Positions 50,547 to 60,320 of a stretch of 64,000 nt of DNA are shown here, one piece after another. This DNA is from Pseudomonas sp. H1h (lineage in GTDB: Bacteria; Pseudomonadota; Gammaproteobacteria; Pseudomonadales; Pseudomonadaceae), in contig NZ_AYMJ01000014.1 of assembly GCF_000633255.1 (NCBI RefSeq), positions 62,001 through 126,000 on the forward strand. Reading direction: 5' to 3'. The notes under the pieces are model-generated. The model searched no databases and was not told the DNA's origin. It was given only the letters and a program-made list of their open reading frames with translations. Both the position numbers and the translations under genes were made by a program. Position 1 is the stretch's first letter; every line of letters starts with the position of its first letter.

Positions 50547-51184
50547 TAGCAGGGCTTCTGCTCATCACGCGCAGCCTTCGATGCCTGTGTCTGCCGCTCG
50601 TATTCGGGGATGGGCAACCAGCGTCGAAAGCCGGCACCCCCTTTCCCCGTCAGAGGACACCAGGAAAAATCCCAGGGTGCCGGTGGAAAATCCTCTTTTT
50701 CAGGGTCAACACCAGCGATAGAACGAGGCTCTACTTTCCAGTCAAACCCCCTCATCGGCGAGCCTTGCCAAGCCAATACCAGTCCTCGTGCTTGGCTATC
50801 GTCAGTATTTATCCACCGGGCCGCTGCCGCAGTCATGAAGGCATCAATGTGTTCTTCGTGGATGTGCGCCTGATAGGTCGACGTAAGTAACCAACGGCAG
50901 ACACTCAGGTAGTAAGTCCAATTCAGCGACGGATGATTGCGGTACGCCCAGGTCATAAAACTGCGAAATATGTTCAAGCCGTCTGGTGGATCTAGCTTGA
51001 GCAGCCCCGGACACACATCGAACAACGTATGCCAATAAGGCAGCAATCTGGCATCCAGTTGAACAAAGCTGCGTGCGTTGCAGGGATAGTCTGGAAACGG
51101 CAATAAAAAGTCGCCACGACTGTTTATGCGCGACGTTTTGCTAACCAGCCGCGAAACGCCTGAAGGAATAACTACAGAGCGCAT
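50546..51184 (-). CDS. Hypothetical protein coupled to the DUF2946 gene
   Basis: From MRSVVIPSGVSRLVSK the product has about 212 residues; an ATG four codons upstream is also possible. It is Trp-rich (WCPLTGKGGAGFRRW, AWQGSPMRGFDW) and predicted soluble, with no signal peptide or known motif. The gene ends at the base where the DUF2946 gene begins, so both are probably translated from one mRNA with the receptor. I do not recognise it. Confidence 0.65.
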   Translation of the reverse strand: MRSVVIPSGVSRLVSKTSRINSRGDFLLPFPDYPCNARSFVQLDARLLPYWHTLFDVCPGLLKLDPPDGLNIFRSFMTWAYRNHPSLNWTYYLSVCRWLLTSTYQAHIHEEHIDAFMTAAAARWINTDDSQARGLVLAWQGSPMRGFDWKVEPRSIAGVDPEKEDFPPAPWDFSWCPLTGKGGAGFRRWLPIPEYERQTQASKAARDEQKPC

Positions 51185-51794
51185 AGCAGCGTCCATGCCA
51201 TCGCCGCTTGCGATTTATTGAATGCAGGAAAACTGAAAGTCAGACCTTCGGGAGCACTGGAACTGCAACCGGAGTGATTAATAACGCGAGACATACTGCC
51301 TTCTCTACAAGACGATTGGAGGGCGTTCAACGGCAGTCGCTGCAGCGACGACCTAGCGTAAACGGACGACAAAAAACGAGCGGTGGCAGATAAATCGAGC
51401 CAGCCCCCTTGGAAGCGTTAACTGAGGGAAAGCTCGAGGATGGGCTGAGGATCAGGAGTATCCAGAGGGTTGCCTTGCAGTGCATCTCGCGGCTAGAGCG
51501 CGGCTTTTGTCCAATTCGTAGTAGCGAGGTCAGGCAGAAAAGTAAGGCGATGCTCAACTTCGCCACAGGACAGAATAGGCAGCAAAGACTACCGGCCCAA
51601 CCACGGGTTGAACGGTCAGTGAAGTCCATGCTCTGTGCCGGATTATGGCTGCCCGATGCAGAGCAAACTGACCGCCACCAACAAGTTCGAGCCCTATCAT
51701 CTGCCATGCCCTAAGCCGAATCACCACGTGGAAAACTGCTGCTACAGGACCTTTTCTCACTATGGCTTAACACTCTCAGATCCGGCCATTAACG
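51185..51794. other. Intergenic stretch without clear genes
   Basis: Open frames of 60-126 codons occur on both strands but have no ribosome sites, domains or codon bias that I trust. I see no RNA gene or mobile element. Confidence 0.5.
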
Positions 51795-52526
51795 TTAGAC
51801 ATGCTGGCCACCGTTAACGTGAATCTCTGCGCCGTTTACATAAGAAGCGCCACCGGTGCAAAGAAAGTAGACGAGCGAGGCAACTTCTTCAGGTTTGCCC
51901 AGCCGGTTCATCGGCACTAGCCGTTCAACGATTTCCGCAGTGCCTGCGGACAGTATTGAGGTTTCGATTTCTCCAGGTGCGATAGCGTTGACCCTTACGC
52001 CATGTCGGCCAAAATCAAAGGCCATTTCCCGAGTCAGGGCGGAGAGCGCAGCTTTGGATGTGGAATAAGCGACACCTGCGAACGGGTGCACCTTGGATCC
52101 TGCTATAGAGGTAACGTTGATGATGCTGCCTTTTGCAGCTTTCAATTCATCAAACAGCCCCCGCGCAAGGAGGGCCGTAGAAAACAGATTGACATTGAAG
52201 ACCTTGATCCAGGTTGCATAGTCGGACTCCAGAACACCAAGTCGTGTCCCCTCAGGCCCCTTAGGCGAAACTCCTGCATTGTTTACCAATGCATCCAAGC
52301 GTCCGCCCAATTTTTCCCTGATGGCCGCCAGGCTGTCACTGACGCTATCAATATCTTCGAGATCAAGATGAATGTGGTTGAGTAAGCCCTCGGCCCATGG
52401 GCATTCAGCGACCCAGTCCTGGCGAGAGGCGGTGAAAATCCTCCACCCAGCGGCTTGAAAGTGTTTGACGGTGGCATGGCCGATGCCACGACTGGCACCG
52501 GTCAATAACAATGTCTTCTCGCTCAT
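51795..52526 (-). CDS. Short-chain dehydrogenase/reductase (SDR)
   Basis: The 243-residue classical SDR has the Rossmann glycine motif TGASRGIG (9-16), NNAG (82-85) and the catalytic Ser about 140, Tyr154 and Lys158 (YSTSK). It ends in NGAEIHVNGGQHV, the usual C-terminal cofactor cap. It should oxidise or reduce an alcohol or keto group with NAD(P)(H). The substrate is unknown. No operon partner is seen. Confidence 0.9.
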   Translation of the reverse strand: MSEKTLLLTGASRGIGHATVKHFQAAGWRIFTASRQDWVAECPWAEGLLNHIHLDLEDIDSVSDSLAAIREKLGGRLDALVNNAGVSPKGPEGTRLGVLESDYATWIKVFNVNLFSTALLARGLFDELKAAKGSIINVTSIAGSKVHPFAGVAYSTSKAALSALTREMAFDFGRHGVRVNAIAPGEIETSILSAGTAEIVERLVPMNRLGKPEEVASLVYFLCTGGASYVNGAEIHVNGGQHV

Positions 52527-53282
52527 ACATGCATTTACCTATTAGAAAGTTTCGCTTTGTTTTTAAGCGGTCTAGGTCAAAAAAATCGCAATCTTCGATG
52601 CGCTACTTTTTGGCAGGTTGTCATGAGAGGCCATGACTCTCATAGCCGCTTTTGATCGCAGCAAACATCGGGTGGTCCGCTGGAATCCCAAGCACTTTTT
52701 GGCCATTTCTCGTTTCCTTGCGTTGAAGCGCCTGAACGGTGATGAGTGTCCTTCTCCAGGATGAGGATGAGTCAATCTTACCGTTCGAACGTCGACTCTA
52801 CGTCTGACTGCAGGAGGCGGAAACGACATTTTTCCCTCATTACCGGTCACGGGATGGCCCACTTACGGCGGCACTAAACTGCAGGTTTCTTCCGTCAAGA
52901 ATCGCTGCTTCGACGAGCTGAGCCCTAGCTCAGAATCGTAAGTTCGCGAAGGGTCCAAAGCCAGTTCCGGCTGGCTGCGGTTTGTTAGGCACGGCACTCG
53001 ATTGGCGGCTTGTACGAAGTTGAGCTACTCGCCCGGGATATGAGCGATGAGGATAGGCAGCGCATATCTGCTTAGTCATGCAACGTGACTTCGGCGGACG
53101 CATACGAACTGACCTCACAGCTCTGTTGTAGTCCGGCCGAGGCTCCTTGTTTGATCATTATTCGTACTCATGGACTCTCGGCAGGCTTGCATTCCATAGG
53201 CTCATTTCGTGACACTTGAGTTGCGTAGCTGCCTCCTCAGTCGTCGGTACGCGCTTATATCTACCAATCCAAGGAGCGATGA
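52527..53282. other. Long intergenic region without recognisable genes
   Basis: These 750 bases between two divergent genes contain only short unsupported frames. The right end has an AAGGAG ribosome site for the acetyltransferase. The low coding signal suggests decayed sequence. Confidence 0.5.
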
Positions 53283-53783
53283 ATGCGTGTGCGTCCAGCG
53301 ATAATGAGTGACTCTGAGAGCATGAGTAGAATCGCGAAGGCTACCTTTTCACTGGCGTGCCCAGCAGACACTCCAGCAGAAGAACTGGAGCGCTACATCA
53401 GCGAAAATCTGACCGCGCGTTGTTTTCAGATCGCGCTGGATACGTCAAGCCAAGAGGTGCGAGTGTTGGAGAAAGCCGGAGATATCGTGGGTTTCAGTTT
53501 GGTCGACTACAAACCAGATCGATTAAGCATCCCACTGGCGGATGGCATCCCTGAGTTGACGCGATGCTATGTCGATTCAAAACACCATGGAACCGGTGCC
53601 GCACAACTCCTCTTAACTGCGACGCTTACTGGTATTTCAGATCGTATCCGGCTCACGGTGAATGATCAGAATGCCCGCGCAATAGGCTTCTACCAACGTA
53701 ATGGATTTTTGACAGTTGGAGAAACCAGTTTTCAATGCGGCGATGATGTCCACCGAGACTTGGTGATGGTACGTGAACTATAG
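53283..53783 (+). CDS. GNAT-family N-acetyltransferase
   Basis: The 166-residue product MRVRPAIMSDSESMSRIAKATF has the GNAT fold. The acetyl-CoA loop is CYVDSKHHGTGAAQLLL (about 97-113, Q/R-x-x-G-x-G/A type) and motif B is NDQNARAIGFYQRNGF (about 128-143). It transfers an acetyl group to an amine of a small molecule or protein; the target is unknown. The start is supported by AAGGAG six bases upstream; an ATG at 53279 is out of frame. Confidence 0.88.
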   Translation: MRVRPAIMSDSESMSRIAKATFSLACPADTPAEELERYISENLTARCFQIALDTSSQEVRVLEKAGDIVGFSLVDYKPDRLSIPLADGIPELTRCYVDSKHHGTGAAQLLLTATLTGISDRIRLTVNDQNARAIGFYQRNGFLTVGETSFQCGDDVHRDLVMVREL

Positions 53784-54093
53784 GGTCGCGGTTTTTGCGT
53801 AAGCGTTCCGGGAAAACAGATTGCGAGACTCCTGCATTCAGGCAATCGGTGCCGAGTACCCAGGTCAGGTCGCCGGACGCTCACAATTAAGGTCAAATCG
53901 AATGCAAACACGTAGTCAACTGGAGTGCAATCTTACGACAGGTAGGCACCCGTCTAATTAGGCAAGGTGTGTTGAGCGGACGCTTAATGCGGTTTGGCTC
54001 TGGCCAGGAAATTTCCGTTGGGTTTGAAGCATAAAGAGCGGGTCAAGTTGACCCGCTCTTTATGAGCAATTCAAAGCTGTCCAGGCTACGTGA
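53784..54093. other. Intergenic region ending in a strong terminator
   Basis: No gene is seen in these 310 bases. The only clear element is the bidirectional terminator at 54031-54063. Confidence 0.6.
54031..54063. terminator. Strong bidirectional terminator (acetyltransferase / RND operon)
   Basis: The 14-bp stem ATAAAGAGCGGGTC (54031-54044) pairs with 54050-54063 around AAGTT. It ends the RND efflux operon on the minus strand and could also end the acetyltransferase transcript. Confidence 0.85.
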
Positions 54094-55605
54094 TCACCGC
54101 TTACGGCCATTGGAGGCAATGCTAGTGTCGGCTCGGTTCCACCCACCACCTAGGGCTCTAATCAGGTTCACCGTTGCAATGGCCTGAGTACCCGTCAGAC
54201 GGCTCAGTTGCAGTTCGGTTTGTAAGACTTGGCGCTGAGCATCGATAACGTCCAAGTAGCTGATCTGCCCCTCTTCATACTGAGTTTTAGAAAGTCGCTC
54301 TGTCCGTATTGATGCTGCAACAGCTTCGCTTTGATTACCTTTCTGATCATCGAGCAACCTCAGATCTGCCAGGTTGTCCTCTACCTCTCTAAACGCCACC
54401 AATACTTGCTCCCGATACTTCGCAACCTGCTCGTCGTATCGAGCCCTTGCAGAGGCGAGATCTGCTTTCCTCCGACCACCATCAAATATCGGTAACGTCA
54501 GCGCCGTTCCCGCAAGGGGGCCTAGTAGAAAAGACCGAGTCGACCAGTCGAACAGATTCCCCAGCGATGACGACTCGAAGCCGGCGGAGGCATTTATGTT
54601 AAGCCGCGGGAAAAATGCTGATTTCGCCAATCCGATTTGTGCATTAGCCGCGGCCATAGCTCTCTCGGCGGCAGCAATATCTGGACGGCGCTCCAGTAGG
54701 GCTGATGGTAACCCGATAGGCACCTGGGTCGCGATGGGCTCTATAGGTGAGTCAGGGAAGCCGAAGTCGGCAGGAGACTTACCCAACAACACGGCAAGAC
54801 TATGTTCTGACGTCGCGCGAAGCCGTGCGATCCCTACCGAGTCCGCCCTCGCGGTCGATAGTTCGTTGCGAGCTCGCGAGAGGTCAAGTTCGCTTATGTC
54901 ACCTTCTTTGAATCGCCCCTCTACTAATTTCAGGGTGTTTTCACGCAGGGTGACCGTGCGACGAAATAGTCGAAGTTGGTTGTCGTACTCACGCAGCTCG
55001 AAATAATTTTTAGCCACATCAGCTTGGAGGGCTAACAGCACAGAACGATACAGCGCCTCGTTCTGTGCTTGATTAGCGAGCGCAGTGTTCACTTGTGAAT
55101 CCACCTTCCCGAACAGGTCTACCTCGTAAGAGGCCGTCGCCTGCGCCCGCCAAAGAGTCTGCGTGGACCCATTCGCATCGTCAGACAACAATTGTGAGGC
55201 AGGAGACAGGCGTTCACGCGTAGGACCAAATCCCGCATCTAGGGACGGGAACCATCCCGCTCGGGCTGATTGGGTCAAGGCTCTCGATTGCTGGACTCGT
55301 GCGGCAGCCGCCTTCAGATTCTGATTAGCCTCTGCGGCTTGCCGCTCCAGGTCGTTTAGCACCGGATGGCCAAAGACTAGCCACCATTCCCCACGATGCT
55401 CGGCATCGGCCGGTTCAGCGTTTTTCCAGGCGCTATCTTTAAGCAATGATGCTTGCTTCTGTTCAGCCGAAGCTTCCTTGAACGCCTGTGGAGTCGGGAC
55501 GTCGGGGCGGTTGTATGTCGGCTCCACAGAGCATGCTGATAGAAGCGATAGCAGCGCTGAGGAAGTTAGCAGTCCAAAAATAGACTTTTTGGGTAATTGG
55601 ATCAT
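54094..55605 (-). CDS. Outer-membrane efflux lipoprotein (OprN/OprM, NodT family)
   Basis: The likely start is MIQLPKKSIFGLLTSS behind GGAG; an ATG at 55623 overlapping the pump stop by ATGA is the alternative. About 503 residues include a lipoprotein signal with SAC, two repeated TolC-like domains and ARMADILLO-type helices typical of NodT factors. It forms the trimeric exit duct of the RND pump encoded upstream. It is the last gene of the operon and is followed by a terminator. Confidence 0.92.
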   Translation of the reverse strand: MIQLPKKSIFGLLTSSALLSLLSACSVEPTYNRPDVPTPQAFKEASAEQKQASLLKDSAWKNAEPADAEHRGEWWLVFGHPVLNDLERQAAEANQNLKAAAARVQQSRALTQSARAGWFPSLDAGFGPTRERLSPASQLLSDDANGSTQTLWRAQATASYEVDLFGKVDSQVNTALANQAQNEALYRSVLLALQADVAKNYFELREYDNQLRLFRRTVTLRENTLKLVEGRFKEGDISELDLSRARNELSTARADSVGIARLRATSEHSLAVLLGKSPADFGFPDSPIEPIATQVPIGLPSALLERRPDIAAAERAMAAANAQIGLAKSAFFPRLNINASAGFESSSLGNLFDWSTRSFLLGPLAGTALTLPIFDGGRRKADLASARARYDEQVAKYREQVLVAFREVEDNLADLRLLDDQKGNQSEAVAASIRTERLSKTQYEEGQISYLDVIDAQRQVLQTELQLSRLTGTQAIATVNLIRALGGGWNRADTSIASNGRKR

Positions 55606-55619
55606 TCGTTTGGCTCCGA

Positions 55620-58600
55620 TCATGAGTCCAATGCTTCCGTTGTCAGGTGAGGCGCGTCTTTTTGAGCCACGTGTATTTTGCCACCTGCCAGCGTACGCAG
55701 GACCACGTAGAAGACAGGTGTTAGTGCGAGACCGAACAGGGTCACGCCTAACATGCCGAAAAACACCGAGATCCCCATGGCTTGGCGCATTTCTGAGCCC
55801 GCCCCAGTGGAAAACACGAGTGGAACAACGCCCATGATGAAGGCGATCGAAGTCATGAGAATCGGCCGGAGACGCAAGCGGCTCGCTTCAATGGCAGCCT
55901 TCAGCGGCGAGTACCCGTCGTGCTCTAGTTCTCTGGCGAACTCGACTATCAAGATGGCGTTTTTGGAAGCCAATGCGACCAATACCATCAACCCGATCTG
56001 GGTAAAGATGTTGTTGTCTCCCTGCGTGAGCCACACCCCCGTGAGTGCGCACAAGATGCTCATGGGAACGATCAGGATTACCGCCAAAGGGAGGGTCAAG
56101 CTTTCGTACAGTGCGGCCAGTACGAGAAATACGAGCAAGACGCTGACAGGGAAGACCCACATACCGGCATTACCTGCCAAAACCTTTTGGTAAGTCAGCT
56201 CAGTCCACTCGAATTTTACGCCTTGAGGCAATACCTCGGCTGCAATGCGCTCTGCAGCTGCTTGGGCCTGGCCAGACGAATAGCCTGGCGCTGGGCTGCC
56301 GTTAATATCCGCTGCGGTGTAGCCGTTATACCGAACCACCATGTCCGGACCGTAGGTTGGGGTGATACGAACCAGAGACGATAGGGGCACCATTTCTCCA
56401 CGGTCGTTTCTGGTTTTTAGCTGAAGGATGTCATCTGCTCGCTGACGAAACGGTGCGTCGGCCTGCACTCGTACCTGATATACACGGCCAAAACTGTTGA
56501 AGTCATTCACATACAAGGAGCCAAGGTATACCTGCATGGTCTTGAATACATCGGTAACAGACACGCCCAGCTGTTTGGCTTTCACACGGTCTAGCTCGAC
56601 GTTTAGCTGCGGGAAGTTGATCTGATAGTTTGTCAGTGACCCACCAAGCTCCGGGGTCACTGCAGCCTTGGCCATGAATGCTTGAGCGGCCTTGTTAAGC
56701 TCCTCATACCCGAGGCTACCTTGATCTTCCAGCTGCATTTTGAAGCCACCTAGTGTGCCAAGCCCGAGTATTGGAGGCGGTGGAAAGGCTGCGACATAGG
56801 CTCCTTTGATACTGGCGAACTTTTGGTTAAGGGATGCGACGATGGCCGCGGCGGACTCATCTTTCGATGTACGCTCGCTGAGAGGCTTGAGGGGGACAAA
56901 GACAATCCCTGCGCTAGAACTGTTCATGAATCCGTTAACGGACATGCCAGGGAAGCCGACTGCGTGAGCAGCGCCCGGCTGCTTCATGACTATTTCGCTC
57001 ATCTGGCGAATCACTTCTTCCGTTCGGTCAAGAGAAGCGCCATTGGGAAGCTGGGCGATGGTGACCAAGTACTCCTTGTCCTGCATGGGAATAAACCCAG
57101 CAGGCACAACGTTCCCCATAACCGCAGTGAGACCCAGAAGAACCACATAAACAACCAGCATGCTGCCCTTGCGCTTAAGGATGCCTGTTACCCCTTTCGA
57201 GTAGTGCTCCGAGCCACGATTAAAAACCTTGTTGAAGGCTCGAAAAAAACCGCCCAGTAGCTTATTCATCACCCGCGTTAAGGCGTCTTGCTTAGCGTCG
57301 TTGCTACGCAAAAGTAGTGCGCTGAGGGCTGGAGAGAGCGTGAGTGAGTTGAAAGCAGATATCACTGTAGAGATCGCGATGGTCATGGCAAACTGCTTAT
57401 AGAACTGGCCCGTGAGACCGCTCATAAATGCCAACGGTACAAACACAGCCACCAACGTGAGTGCGATGGCAATGATGGGGCCGCTGACCTCTCGCATGGC
57501 TTTATACGTGGCGTCCCTCGGGGTCAGACCGCTGGCTATGTTCCTCTCCACGTTTTCAACCACAACGATGGCATCGTCAACGACGATACCAATGGCTAAC
57601 ACCATTCCGAAAAGCGACAGGGCATTGATTGAGAAGCCGAAGGCCAGCAATAGCGCAAAGGTACCGATGATGGACACCGGTACAGCGATTAAAGGGATGA
57701 TCGCTGTACGCCATGATTGGAGGAACACAATTACGACCACGACTACCAGTGCGATGGCTTCGAGCAGTGTTTCTATAACCGCCTGAATGCTCGACTTCAC
57801 GAAGCGAGTGGGGTCGTAGATAAGCCTGTAATCCAGGCCTGGAGGAAAATCAGCGCTGAGATCTTTGAGTGCGGCGCGGATTTGATCAGAGATCTCCAGC
57901 GCGTTAGCGCCAGGCAATTGGTAGATGGCGAGGGAGACGGCGGGTTTGTTGTCCAGCAGCGCACGCAATCCGTATTCAGCCGCAGAGAGTTCGACTCGGG
58001 CGACATCCCGCAGATAAGTAACTGCGCCATTGGGGCTAGTTTTGAGAATGATGTCGCGGAACTCGTCGACGGTCTTCAAGCGACCCTGGGCATTGATTGT
58101 CAGCTGTACCGCAGTACCCGGCGAAGAAGGCGCAGCACCAACGGCACCCGCAGCAACCTGAATATTCTGTTCTTGAATGGAAGTGACAATCTCCGAGGCG
58201 GTGAGATTACGCTGTGCCACCTTTTGCGGATCAAGCCACACACGCATTGCGTAGTCACCTGCCCCCCACATATCGACACGGCCAACGCCAGGTATCCGCT
58301 CAAAGCGCGTTTTGACGTTCCGTAGGCCGTAGTTTCTCAAATACGTTGTGTCGTACCGATCATTCGGCGACACGAGGTGCAGAAAAAGAACTAATGAAGA
58401 AGAGCTTTTGAGAGTAGTAACACCCAATCGTTGTACATCTTCGGGCAATCGTGGCAATGCTTGATTGACTCGGTTCTGTACCAACTGGGTAGCCAAGTCC
58501 GGGTCAGTTCCTAATGCGAAAGTTACAGTGATGGTCAGGTTACCGTCACTGTTCGCTTGGGACTGCATGTACAGCATATTCTCAACGCCGTTAATTTTTT

Positions 58601-58805
58601 CCTCAAGCGGCGCAGCGACTGTCTCGGCAATGACTTTTGGGTTCGCTCCAGGATACTGTGCGCTGATTGTGACCGAGGGCGGAACGACCTCTGGGTACTC
58701 AGAAATCGGTAATTTAAATATTGCTATCAACCCTGCAAGCAGGATCACCACGGATAGTACGCCCGCAAAGATCGGACGATCAATGAAGAACTTTGATATG
58801 TTCAT
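55620..58805 (-). CDS. RND efflux pump, MexF/AcrB family
   Basis: The 1061-residue inner-membrane pump begins MNISKFFIDRPIFAGVLSVV and has the twelve-helix, two-periplasmic-loop RND plan. TM4 shows the proton-relay aspartates in LAIGIVVDDAIVVVENVERN. It resembles MexF-type pumps more than MexB (same length, GVENMLYMQSQ, FQLTINAQGR-type segments). Such pumps export drugs and solvents with proton-motive force. Its stop overlaps the outer-membrane gene; the adaptor gene lies 176 bases upstream. Confidence 0.93.
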   Translation of the reverse strand: MNISKFFIDRPIFAGVLSVVILLAGLIAIFKLPISEYPEVVPPSVTISAQYPGANPKVIAETVAAPLEEKINGVENMLYMQSQANSDGNLTITVTFALGTDPDLATQLVQNRVNQALPRLPEDVQRLGVTTLKSSSSLVLFLHLVSPNDRYDTTYLRNYGLRNVKTRFERIPGVGRVDMWGAGDYAMRVWLDPQKVAQRNLTASEIVTSIQEQNIQVAAGAVGAAPSSPGTAVQLTINAQGRLKTVDEFRDIILKTSPNGAVTYLRDVARVELSAAEYGLRALLDNKPAVSLAIYQLPGANALEISDQIRAALKDLSADFPPGLDYRLIYDPTRFVKSSIQAVIETLLEAIALVVVVVIVFLQSWRTAIIPLIAVPVSIIGTFALLLAFGFSINALSLFGMVLAIGIVVDDAIVVVENVERNIASGLTPRDATYKAMREVSGPIIAIALTLVAVFVPLAFMSGLTGQFYKQFAMTIAISTVISAFNSLTLSPALSALLLRSNDAKQDALTRVMNKLLGGFFRAFNKVFNRGSEHYSKGVTGILKRKGSMLVVYVVLLGLTAVMGNVVPAGFIPMQDKEYLVTIAQLPNGASLDRTEEVIRQMSEIVMKQPGAAHAVGFPGMSVNGFMNSSSAGIVFVPLKPLSERTSKDESAAAIVASLNQKFASIKGAYVAAFPPPPILGLGTLGGFKMQLEDQGSLGYEELNKAAQAFMAKAAVTPELGGSLTNYQINFPQLNVELDRVKAKQLGVSVTDVFKTMQVYLGSLYVNDFNSFGRVYQVRVQADAPFRQRADDILQLKTRNDRGEMVPLSSLVRITPTYGPDMVVRYNGYTAADINGSPAPGYSSGQAQAAAERIAAEVLPQGVKFEWTELTYQKVLAGNAGMWVFPVSVLLVFLVLAALYESLTLPLAVILIVPMSILCALTGVWLTQGDNNIFTQIGLMVLVALASKNAILIVEFARELEHDGYSPLKAAIEASRLRLRPILMTSIAFIMGVVPLVFSTGAGSEMRQAMGISVFFGMLGVTLFGLALTPVFYVVLRTLAGGKIHVAQKDAPHLTTEALDS

Positions 58806-58981
58806 TAATGACTCTTTAAGTGAGGCGGCTACTTGCTCTCAGCGCTGCTTGAAGGTTAAAAAAGACAACAGGACGCTTAAGGATGCACTCTGTTTTACAA
58901 TCAATGCATGGATCAATAAATCCTAAGTGCCTGAGGGACACTCATTATTTACTGGTGAATTTTAGTTAGTGCTGTCGTGGG

Positions 58982-60157
58982 TCAGTGAGCGTTTCTAGCC
59001 TGAGCGTCATTTTGGGGAATTATCTTTCCTAGAACCTGCTCCCCTGGACGGACTCGCTGAATACCGCCTACCACCACCCGTTCGCCCTCTTCGAGTCCGG
59101 ACGTGATAATGCGATAATTGCCTTGTAGATTTCCCAGCGCTACCGGGCGATAAACAATATGGTCATCTTTTCCCACGACCAAGACAAATCGCTTGTCTTG
59201 ATCGGTGCCAATTGCCGCATCATCAATAAGAAGGGCCGCGTATGGTTCACTGCCGCCCACTTTCACACGCGCATATAGCCCCGGGACCATGGTGCCATCA
59301 GCGTTGTCAAACCGTGCACGCATGCGGATAGTGCCTGAGGTAGTGTCGAGTTCATTGTCTACGGATTGGATGACTCCCCGGCGCGAATACCCTGTCTCAT
59401 CTGCAAGTCCTAGATCAACCGGAACAGTAGCCTTATTGCCGAGTCTGTTGATGTACTTAAGATAAGTCTGCTCATCAGCGTTGAACTCTGCGTAAATGGG
59501 GCTAACAGAGACAAGCATCGTTAAAGGTGCCGCGCCTGCCCCGGCGTTTACGATGTTTCCAAGTGTTATTTCTGCCCGCGATACTCGACCAGAAATTGGA
59601 GCTGTAATCTGGGTATGGCCGAGATCAATTTTAGCTGCATCCAGCGCCGCTTCAGCAGTCTTAAGATTGGCACTGGCCTCCAATGCCGCGTTGTTTTTTT
59701 CATCGTAGTCACGTTTCGCTATTGCATTTTCGGCAATCAGGCGCTGTGCCCTCTCCCAGTCGCTTTTCGTGTACGCGGCGCGAGCCTGAGCTGCTGCAAC
59801 CTGCCCCTTAGCTCGTTCGACTTGTGCTTGGTAAGGTCTTGGGTCGATGACGAACAGAGTGTCCCCTTTTTTTACCAATTGGCCATCATGTATGTTGACG
59901 TCCGTTATGGTTCCTGCAACCAGCGGCCTAACCTCAACTTTTTCCACCGCTGCTAATCGGCCAGAGTAAGTTTGCCAGTCGGTAACCGTTTCTTTTTTAA
60001 CGACCACGACATCTACCTCTTGGACTGGGGGCGGGCCGTCCTGTGCTATAGCTTTCTCTGAGTTATCGACCACGCCAAAGGCAACGACTCCGAAAATAAT
60101 AAGTATACCTGCGGAATAAAGTGCCAGCCTAGTGCGGGGTTTGGAATTAGCGCTCAT
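58982..60157 (-). CDS. RND periplasmic adaptor (MexE-like membrane-fusion protein)
   Basis: The start MSANSKPRTRLALYSAG is preferred over an ATG one codon earlier because GGAG then has a six-base spacing. The 391-residue protein has an N-terminal membrane anchor, a split lipoyl domain (VRPLVAGTITDVNIHDGQLVKKGD and GHTQITAPISGRVSRAE), an alpha hairpin between them, and a C-terminal beta-barrel. It links the pump with its outer-membrane channel. Dyads 40-140 bases upstream may be regulator sites. Confidence 0.92.
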   Translation of the reverse strand: MSANSKPRTRLALYSAGILIIFGVVAFGVVDNSEKAIAQDGPPPVQEVDVVVVKKETVTDWQTYSGRLAAVEKVEVRPLVAGTITDVNIHDGQLVKKGDTLFVIDPRPYQAQVERAKGQVAAAQARAAYTKSDWERAQRLIAENAIAKRDYDEKNNAALEASANLKTAEAALDAAKIDLGHTQITAPISGRVSRAEITLGNIVNAGAGAAPLTMLVSVSPIYAEFNADEQTYLKYINRLGNKATVPVDLGLADETGYSRRGVIQSVDNELDTTSGTIRMRARFDNADGTMVPGLYARVKVGGSEPYAALLIDDAAIGTDQDKRFVLVVGKDDHIVYRPVALGNLQGNYRIITSGLEEGERVVVGGIQRVRPGEQVLGKIIPQNDAQARNAH

Positions 60158-60196
60158 CATGACTCCAAGATTAATTCTGTTCTAGCTTAGCTGTTG

Positions 60197-60228
60197 TGTG
60201 AATGAAAAGTTCCGATGGCTCATTCACA
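60197..60228. promoter_or_regulatory. Candidate operator upstream of the RND operon
   Basis: TGTGAATGA (60197-60205) and TCATTCACA (60220-60228) form a perfect 9-bp dyad with a 14-base spacer, 40-70 bases before the adaptor start. A further palindrome ACCGTTTT-TTTT-AAAACGGT lies at 60282-60301. Both look like regulator-binding sites, but the regulator is unknown. Confidence 0.5.
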
Positions 60229-60320
60229 GCAACATGAGGTGGCGTTTCTTAAAGCGCCAAGCTTTTTGGATCCCCAGCGATACCGTTTTTTTTAAAACGG
60301 TGTGCGGCACGCCCGGATAA

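Noticed and set aside
51327..51707. 126-codon minus-strand frame in the gap before the SDR gene
   Set aside because: No ribosome site, low-complexity Ser/Cys/Arg composition, and an overlapping frame on the other strand; probably not a gene.
52572..52862. 96-codon minus-strand frame in the gap before the acetyltransferase
   Set aside because: No recognisable domain or start signal.
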